This document shows positions 58,076-64,000 of a DNA stretch of 64,000 nt, piece after piece. The notes under the pieces were generated by a model. The model searched no databases. It saw only the letters and a program-made list of their open reading frames with translations, and was not told the DNA's origin. Source of the stretch: Enterobacter sp. Ag1 (GTDB taxonomy: Bacteria > Pseudomonadota > Gammaproteobacteria > Enterobacterales > Enterobacteriaceae); contig AKXM01000006.1 in NCBI GenBank assembly GCA_000277545.1, forward strand, positions 1 to 64,000. The letters are read 5' to 3'. The position numbers and the translations under genes are program-made. Within the stretch, counting starts at the first letter, position 1, and every line of letters starts with the position of its first letter.

Positions 58076-58378
58076 TTAGCCTGCCAGATGTGGCAATAGC
58101 GCCTCTGGCAGATTGTAGAGTTGAGCCAGCGTGCGCAAATTATCAGTAGCGCCCCTAAGCTCAATCTTGTTCCCCTGGCGAGCCACAATGGCTGTCAGGT
58201 GAATAAGCAACGCCAGCCCGGCGGTATCAACGCGAGTTAAGCCACTTAGCTCAAAGAGATTGATACCCGTGACCATTTTCTCACGCTGCTGCCAAAGCGA
58301 ATTAACGGTGACGCCATCCAGCTCTCCGAAGAAATGCAGCGTTGCACCGTCCTGCTTCCAGCTTAGTTCTTCCGCCAT
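58076..58378 (-). CDS. mlaB: Phospholipid ABC transporter STAS-domain protein MlaB
   Basis: Cytosolic STAS-domain subunit (100 residues) that stabilises the MlaF ATPase. SGLTRVDTAGLALLIHL is the STAS core with the conserved Asp-Thr. Its start overlaps the mlaC stop by one base (TAATG), so all mla genes are coupled. Confidence 0.94.
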   Translation of the reverse strand: MAEELSWKQDGATLHFFGELDGVTVNSLWQQREKMVTGINLFELSGLTRVDTAGLALLIHLTAIVARQGNKIELRGATDNLRTLAQLYNLPEALLPHLAG

Positions 58379-59010
58379 TACTTTTTACTGTCCAGGGTAA
58401 TTGGCTGTTTCGAAATCGACTGCAGCTGCGCGGTCAAACCATCGATACCTTTCGTACGGAGCAGGTCGCTCCACTCGTTTTGTTTGGTGGTGATCATGCT
58501 GATCCCTTCGGCAATCATATCGTATGCCTGCCAGTTCCCGGTTTGGCTATTTTTACGCCATTGGAAATCAAGACGCACTGGTGGACGCCCATTTGGATCG
58601 ATTATCGTCACACGGATCGCCACAATATCAGCATTGCCAAGAGGTTGCTCCGGGGCGATTTGATAAGTCTGACCGTGATACAGCGCCAGCGCCTGACCAT
58701 AGGCCTGCTTCAGGTACTCTTCAAAAGCCTTGAAGTAAGCGTCACGCTGCGCAGGCGTAGCATCTTTGTAGTAACGCCCTAACACCAGCGCCCCCGCGTA
58801 TTTTACCTGAACATAGGGCAGCAGTTCCTGGCCAACGATATCCCGCAGATAATTCGGATTCTGTCGAATTTGAGGCTGCTCGTTTTTCAGGCGATCAAAG
58901 GTCTTCTGCGCCGCCTCATTCATTAATTTGTAAGGGTTGGTCTGGTCTGCCGCCATCGCAAATGGGGCGATAACCAGCATAGCTACCATCATAAGACGCT
59001 TAAACATCAC
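58378..59010 (-). CDS. mlaC: Periplasmic phospholipid-binding protein MlaC
   Basis: A 210-residue periplasmic carrier between the MlaA-OmpC complex and MlaFEDB. Signal peptide 1-20 ([16 protein letters not shown]), then the MlaC/Tol-like fold ([23 protein letters not shown]). Removes misplaced phospholipids from the outer leaflet. Confidence 0.95.
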   Translation of the reverse strand: MMFKRLMMVAMLVIAPFAMAADQTNPYKLMNEAAQKTFDRLKNEQPQIRQNPNYLRDIVGQELLPYVQVKYAGALVLGRYYKDATPAQRDAYFKAFEEYLKQAYGQALALYHGQTYQIAPEQPLGNADIVAIRVTIIDPNGRPPVRLDFQWRKNSQTGNWQAYDMIAEGISMITTKQNEWSDLLRTKGIDGLTAQLQSISKQPITLDSKK

Positions 59011-59024
59011 TTGTTCCTCTTAAA

Positions 59025-59576
59025 TTAATTCGTAGTACCTGACTGCGGTGCAGCATCAGTATGGCCTGCGGAATGTGCTTCAGCATCGCCAGAATTCTTA
59101 TTGTCGCCGTTGCCGCTCTTGTAAAGGAACTGACCTATCAGATCCTCAAGAACCAAAGCAGATTTCGTATCCTGAATGGTGCTGCCATCTTTCAGCATAG
59201 ATGACCCCAGTTCCGGGTCGTCAAAGCCGAGGTTAAGAGCAATATATTGCTCACCCAACAGGCCAGACGTGCGAATCGCCAGAGAGCTGGTATCCGGAAT
59301 CTGGTTGTAGCGCTGTTCAATGTCCAGCGTTACGCGAGGCAAATAGGTTTTCGGGTCAAGAGCGATACCATCAACTCGACCAATAACAACACCACCAAGA
59401 CGAACCGGCGAACTCATTTTCAGGCCACCGATGTTGTCGAAGGTGGCATATACCCGATAAGTCGGTTCGCTACGCAGAGAGGTGACATTCGCCACTTTCA
59501 GGCAGAGAAAAATAATAGCGACCAGCGCAACCAGCAGAAAAGCACCAACCCAAACTTCAAATTTCTTTGTTTGCAT
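59025..59576 (-). CDS. mlaD: MCE-domain phospholipid transporter subunit MlaD
   Basis: A 183-residue protein with one N-terminal membrane helix (about 7-27) and a periplasmic MCE domain (YATFDNIGGLKMSSPVRLGGVVIGRVDGI) that forms a hexameric lipid channel. ATG 59576 gives the E. coli length. Its stop is 14 bases before mlaC. Confidence 0.96.
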   Translation of the reverse strand: MQTKKFEVWVGAFLLVALVAIIFLCLKVANVTSLRSEPTYRVYATFDNIGGLKMSSPVRLGGVVIGRVDGIALDPKTYLPRVTLDIEQRYNQIPDTSSLAIRTSGLLGEQYIALNLGFDDPELGSSMLKDGSTIQDTKSALVLEDLIGQFLYKSGNGDNKNSGDAEAHSAGHTDAAPQSGTTN

Positions 59577-59580
59577 GAAC

Positions 59581-61186
<1,606 letters not shown>

Positions 61187-61415
61187 CGCCCTTCCTTTTT
61201 TATGTTTGCCGGCAAGCATGGCCTCAAAGGGATGCTAAAACCCAACATTTTTACAGAATATTACCTGCGCAGGTTAGCGAAAGCTGGCATTTGTTTTACT
61301 TTTTCGCCGCATAAAGTCAGAATTAAGACTTATCGCCAGGCTCAGGCTGCACTTCGTTTTGCCCGACCCTTCAGCCCCCCAGGATCGGCGATTATACCCT
61401 AATAAAGGATTTTTC

Positions 61416-62393
61416 ATGCTGTTAGCTACGGCGCTATTAATTATTGGTTTACTCCTGGTGGTCTATGGTGCCGACCGTTTAGTTTTCGCCGCAGCGATAC
61501 TTTGTCGCAGCATCGGGATCCCGCCGCTGATTATCGGCATGACGGTGGTCAGCATTGGCACTTCACTGCCTGAAATTATCATCGCCAGTACGTCAGCGCT
61601 GCACGGCCAGTTGGATTTGGCCGTAGGGACAGCTATCGGCTCAAATATCACTAACATTATGCTGATCCTGGGGCTCGCCGCGCTGCTGCATCCATTTACC
61701 GTTAATTCCGATATTCTACGTCGTGAATTGCCTCTAATGTTGGCGGTGAGTGCCGCCGCAGGTCTGTTTCTCTACGACGGTGAACTGACGCAGGCCGAGG
61801 GCGTCATGCTGCTGACAATCGCAGTGTTATATCTACTCTTTATCATTAGAATAGGCCGCCTTGCGGAACGGCAGGGGATCGATAGTCTGACGCGGGAGCA
61901 GCAGGCCGAACTCCCTCAAGAAGGCAGTCTGTCCGTCGCATTTTTATGGCTGGGAGTGGCGTTGGTTATTATGCCGATGGCAACGCGGATGGTCATCGAT
62001 AATGCCTCGGTGCTTGCCCATTATTTTGGCGTAAGCGAACTGGTTATCGGTTTGACGATCATTGCGATTGGTACCAGTCTGCCGGAATTAGCGACCGCCA
62101 TAGCCGGCGCGCGCAAGGGCGAAGATGACATTGCGATTGGTAATATCATCGGTTCGAACATTTTTAACGTTGTGTTTGTGCTTGGCATTCCTGCGTTGGT
62201 GGCACCGGGCCACCTCAACCCGTTAGCTTTTGCCCGGGATTATTGGTTGATGTTAGCGGTAAGTGCTGTTTTTGCCCTGCTCTGCTGGCGCAAACCTCGC
62301 CAAATCGGCAAGCTCGCGGGCGCTCTGTTAACATGTGGATTCATCATATGGATTGTGGTGCTGTGGTTCGTTGCGCCACCTGTCGTCGAATAA
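61416..62393 (+). CDS. yrbG: Calcium/sodium antiporter family protein YrbG
   Basis: CaCA-family membrane protein of 325 residues with two inverted repeats, each with the alpha motif (GTSLPEIIIASTSAL...GTAIGSNITNI and GTSLPELATAIAGA...GNIIGSNIFNV) and about ten helices. E. coli YrbG is of uncertain physiological role. ATG 61416 gives the E. coli length. First gene of the kdsD-kdsC-lpt run. Confidence 0.95.
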   Translation: MLLATALLIIGLLLVVYGADRLVFAAAILCRSIGIPPLIIGMTVVSIGTSLPEIIIASTSALHGQLDLAVGTAIGSNITNIMLILGLAALLHPFTVNSDILRRELPLMLAVSAAAGLFLYDGELTQAEGVMLLTIAVLYLLFIIRIGRLAERQGIDSLTREQQAELPQEGSLSVAFLWLGVALVIMPMATRMVIDNASVLAHYFGVSELVIGLTIIAIGTSLPELATAIAGARKGEDDIAIGNIIGSNIFNVVFVLGIPALVAPGHLNPLAFARDYWLMLAVSAVFALLCWRKPRQIGKLAGALLTCGFIIWIVVLWFVAPPVVE

Positions 62394-62409
62394 AGCGGAA
62401 ACGGGAATT

Positions 62410-63396
62410 ATGTCTCATATAGATTTAGCGCCGGGTTTTGACTTTCAACAAGCGGGCAAAGACGTGCTCAATATTGAACGTGAAGGCCTGGCTCAACTCG
62501 ACCAGTACATCAACGACGATTTCTCGCTGGCCTGTGAGAAGATATTCTATTGTCCCGGTAAAGTTGTTGTCATGGGGATGGGAAAATCGGGTCATATTGG
62601 GAAAAAAATCGCGGCAACCTTTGCCAGTACCGGCACGCCAGCCTTTTTTGTGCACCCAGGAGAAGCCAGCCACGGTGATTTAGGCATGGTCACGGCACAG
62701 GATATCGTCCTGGCGATTTCTAATTCCGGCGAGTCGAACGAAATTTTGGCGCTCATCCCGGTATTAAAGCGCCTTCAGGTGCCTTTGATTTGCATGACCG
62801 CCCGCCCGGAAAGCTCAATGGGTCGTGCAGCGGATATTCATCTGTGCATCAAAGTGCCTCAGGAAGCTTGCCCTCTCGGCCTCGCGCCAACCTCCAGCAC
62901 AACGGCGACGCTGGTTATGGGCGATGCGCTGGCCGTGGCGTTACTGAAAGCTCGTGGTTTTACCGCTGAAGATTTTGCTCTGTCTCATCCTGGCGGCGCG
63001 CTGGGGCGTAAGCTATTACTCCGCGTGAACGATATCATGCACACGGGTGATGATATCCCGCACGTAAGCAAAGAAGCCTCTTTGCGGGATGCGCTGTTGG
63101 AGATTACCCGTAAAAATATGGGGATGACGGTCATCTGCAATGACCTGATGAAAATAGAGGGCATCTTTACCGATGGCGATTTACGTCGCGTGTTCGATAT
63201 GGGTGTTGATTTACATACCTTACGTATTGCGGATGTCATGACAACGGGAGGCATTCGCGTACGCCCTGGCACATTAGCTGTGGACGCATTAAACCTGATG
63301 CAGTCACGCCATATTACTTCGGTTATGGTGGCGGATGGCGACCAGTTGCTGGGTGTGGTACATATGCATGACATGCTACGCGCGGGCGTAGTTTAA
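62410..63396 (+). CDS. kdsD: Arabinose-5-phosphate isomerase KdsD
   Basis: Converts ribulose-5-phosphate to arabinose-5-phosphate, the first step toward Kdo of LPS. The 328 residues have an N-terminal SIS domain (MGMGKSGHIGKKIAATFASTGTPAFFVHPGEASHGDLGM) and two C-terminal CBS domains. ATG 62410 gives the E. coli length; it begins 16 bases after yrbG. Confidence 0.97.
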   Translation: MSHIDLAPGFDFQQAGKDVLNIEREGLAQLDQYINDDFSLACEKIFYCPGKVVVMGMGKSGHIGKKIAATFASTGTPAFFVHPGEASHGDLGMVTAQDIVLAISNSGESNEILALIPVLKRLQVPLICMTARPESSMGRAADIHLCIKVPQEACPLGLAPTSSTTATLVMGDALAVALLKARGFTAEDFALSHPGGALGRKLLLRVNDIMHTGDDIPHVSKEASLRDALLEITRKNMGMTVICNDLMKIEGIFTDGDLRRVFDMGVDLHTLRIADVMTTGGIRVRPGTLAVDALNLMQSRHITSVMVADGDQLLGVVHMHDMLRAGVV

Positions 63397-63412
63397 AAAA
63401 GGATTAGCCTTA

Positions 63413-63979
63413 ATGAGTAACCATGATGCGCTGCTTAATACCTGCTACGGGCCGGTAAGCGCGCAGGTCATAGCGAAAGCGAAAGAGATTCGCCTGCTGA
63501 TTCTGGACGTTGACGGCGTAATGTCTGACGGCCTTATTTACATGGGCAACAGCGGTGAAGAGCTGAAAGCCTTTAACGTACGCGATGGCTATGGCATTCG
63601 CTGCGCCCTGACCTCCGGAATTGAAGTCGCTATTATTACAGGCAGGAAAGCAAAACTGCTGGAAGATCGCTGCGAAACGTTGGGCATTACCCACCTTTAT
63701 CAAGGGCAATCCGATAAAGTTGTGGCGTTTCACGATCTGTTGTCAAAGGTTGCGCTTTCTCCCGATCGGGTTGCCTACATTGGCGATGACCTGATCGACT
63801 GGCCAGTCATGGAACGGGTCGGTTTAAGCGTTGCCGTTGCAGACGCCCACCCATTATTGACGCCAAAAGCGGATTACGTGACCAGAATCAGCGGCGGGCG
63901 AGGCGCAGTGCGGGAAATCTGCGATCTCCTGTTGATGGCGCAAGGCAAGCTTGATGAGGCAAAAGGGCAATCCATATGA
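63413..63979 (+). CDS. kdsC: 3-deoxy-D-manno-octulosonate 8-phosphate phosphatase KdsC
   Basis: HAD-family phosphatase of 188 residues that yields Kdo. LILDVDGVMSDG holds the nucleophile and acid Asp pair; TGRKAKLLEDR and YIGDDLIDWPVM supply the later HAD motifs. C0-type subclass without a cap, as in E. coli. Overlaps the start of lptC by four bases. Confidence 0.97.
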   Translation: MSNHDALLNTCYGPVSAQVIAKAKEIRLLILDVDGVMSDGLIYMGNSGEELKAFNVRDGYGIRCALTSGIEVAIITGRKAKLLEDRCETLGITHLYQGQSDKVVAFHDLLSKVALSPDRVAYIGDDLIDWPVMERVGLSVAVADAHPLLTPKADYVTRISGGRGAVREICDLLLMAQGKLDEAKGQSI

Positions 63980-64000
63980 GCAAGACCAGACGTTGGATTA
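63976..64000 (+). CDS. lptC: LPS export protein LptC, first codons (continues outside window)
   Basis: ATG 63976 overlaps the kdsC stop (ATATGA) and reads MSKTRRWI, close to the E. coli LptC start MSKARRWV. Only eight codons are visible. Context (yrbG-kdsD-kdsC-lptC) makes the call secure. Confidence 0.85.

Overview
The window is chromosomal DNA from a member of the Enterobacteriaceae. Almost every protein aligns in its recognisable motifs, and usually within a few residues of length, with the Escherichia/Salmonella/Klebsiella form. Two E. coli blocks can be recognised: the pyrBI-ridA-mgtA-tre-nrd block and the yhb-mtr-deaD-pnp-nusA-ftsH-dacB-obgE-mla-kds block. It is not E. coli itself: a catabolic arginine (arc) locus, a large GH20 hexosaminidase, two quinone-reductase/regulator pairs and a PmrAB-type two-component system are added, and the two blocks, which lie far apart in E. 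coli K-12, are adjoined here at about 21.0-22.2 kb.

Layout. 1-0.8 kb: 3' end of an IS481-family element abutting a degenerate REP-like palindromic repeat. 0.8-4.0 kb: arcB-like ornithine carbamoyltransferase, an APC-type arginine/ornithine antiporter and an ArgR paralogue (remnant or downstream half of an arginine deiminase locus). 4.1-6.2 kb: pyrL attenuator, pyrBI, ridA. 6.2-8.6 kb: secreted GH20 beta-N-acetylhexosaminidase. 8.7-11.8 kb: mgtA with a complete PhoP-box promoter and an mgtL leader peptide. 11.9-16.3 kb: treR, treB, treC. 16.4-22.0 kb: nrdDG flanked on both sides by a flavodoxin-fold NAD(P)H oxidoreductase with a divergent regulator (LysR on one side, HxlR on the other). 22.1-27.9 kb: yraR, yhbP, yhbQ, yhbS, the oxygen-independent ubiquinone genes ubiT and ubiUV, yhbW. 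28-41.8 kb: mtr, deaD with the yrbN leader ORF, nlpI, pnp, rpsO, truB, rbfA, infB, nusA, rimP, initiator tRNA metY, then tRNA-Leu(GAG) and secG. 42.4-47.7 kb: glmM, folP, ftsH, rlmE, yhbY. 47.8-55.8 kb: greA, dacB, PmrAB-like pair, obgE, yhbE, rpmA, rplU, ispB. 56-64 kb: sfsB, murA, ibaG, mlaBCDEF, yrbG, kdsD, kdsC and the first codons of lptC.

Functionally, most of the window is translation/transcription machinery (nusA-infB-rbfA-truB-rpsO-pnp, rlmE, ribosomal proteins, greA, obgE) and cell-envelope assembly (murA, glmM, dacB, mla lipid transport, Kdo synthesis and LPS export, nlpI, secG, ftsH). Regulation is unusually readable: the UTP attenuator of pyrBI, PhoP box plus MgtL, TreR operator, an FNR-like site before nrdD, TrpR operator before mtr, a sigma-32-like promoter before rlmE-ftsH, the pnp leader hairpin and a greA leader terminator can all be seen.

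I found no defence system, CRISPR array, prophage or clearly new multi-gene system. The less ordinary parts are the arc locus next to the IS, the ArgR paralogue that lacks the arginine-contacting Asp pair, the paired redox modules around nrdDG, a 132-bp inverted-repeat-bounded spacer before yhbW, and an inverted pair of TCACGTGA sites before the hexosaminidase gene. All positions were counted by eye, so small sites could be off by a base or two.
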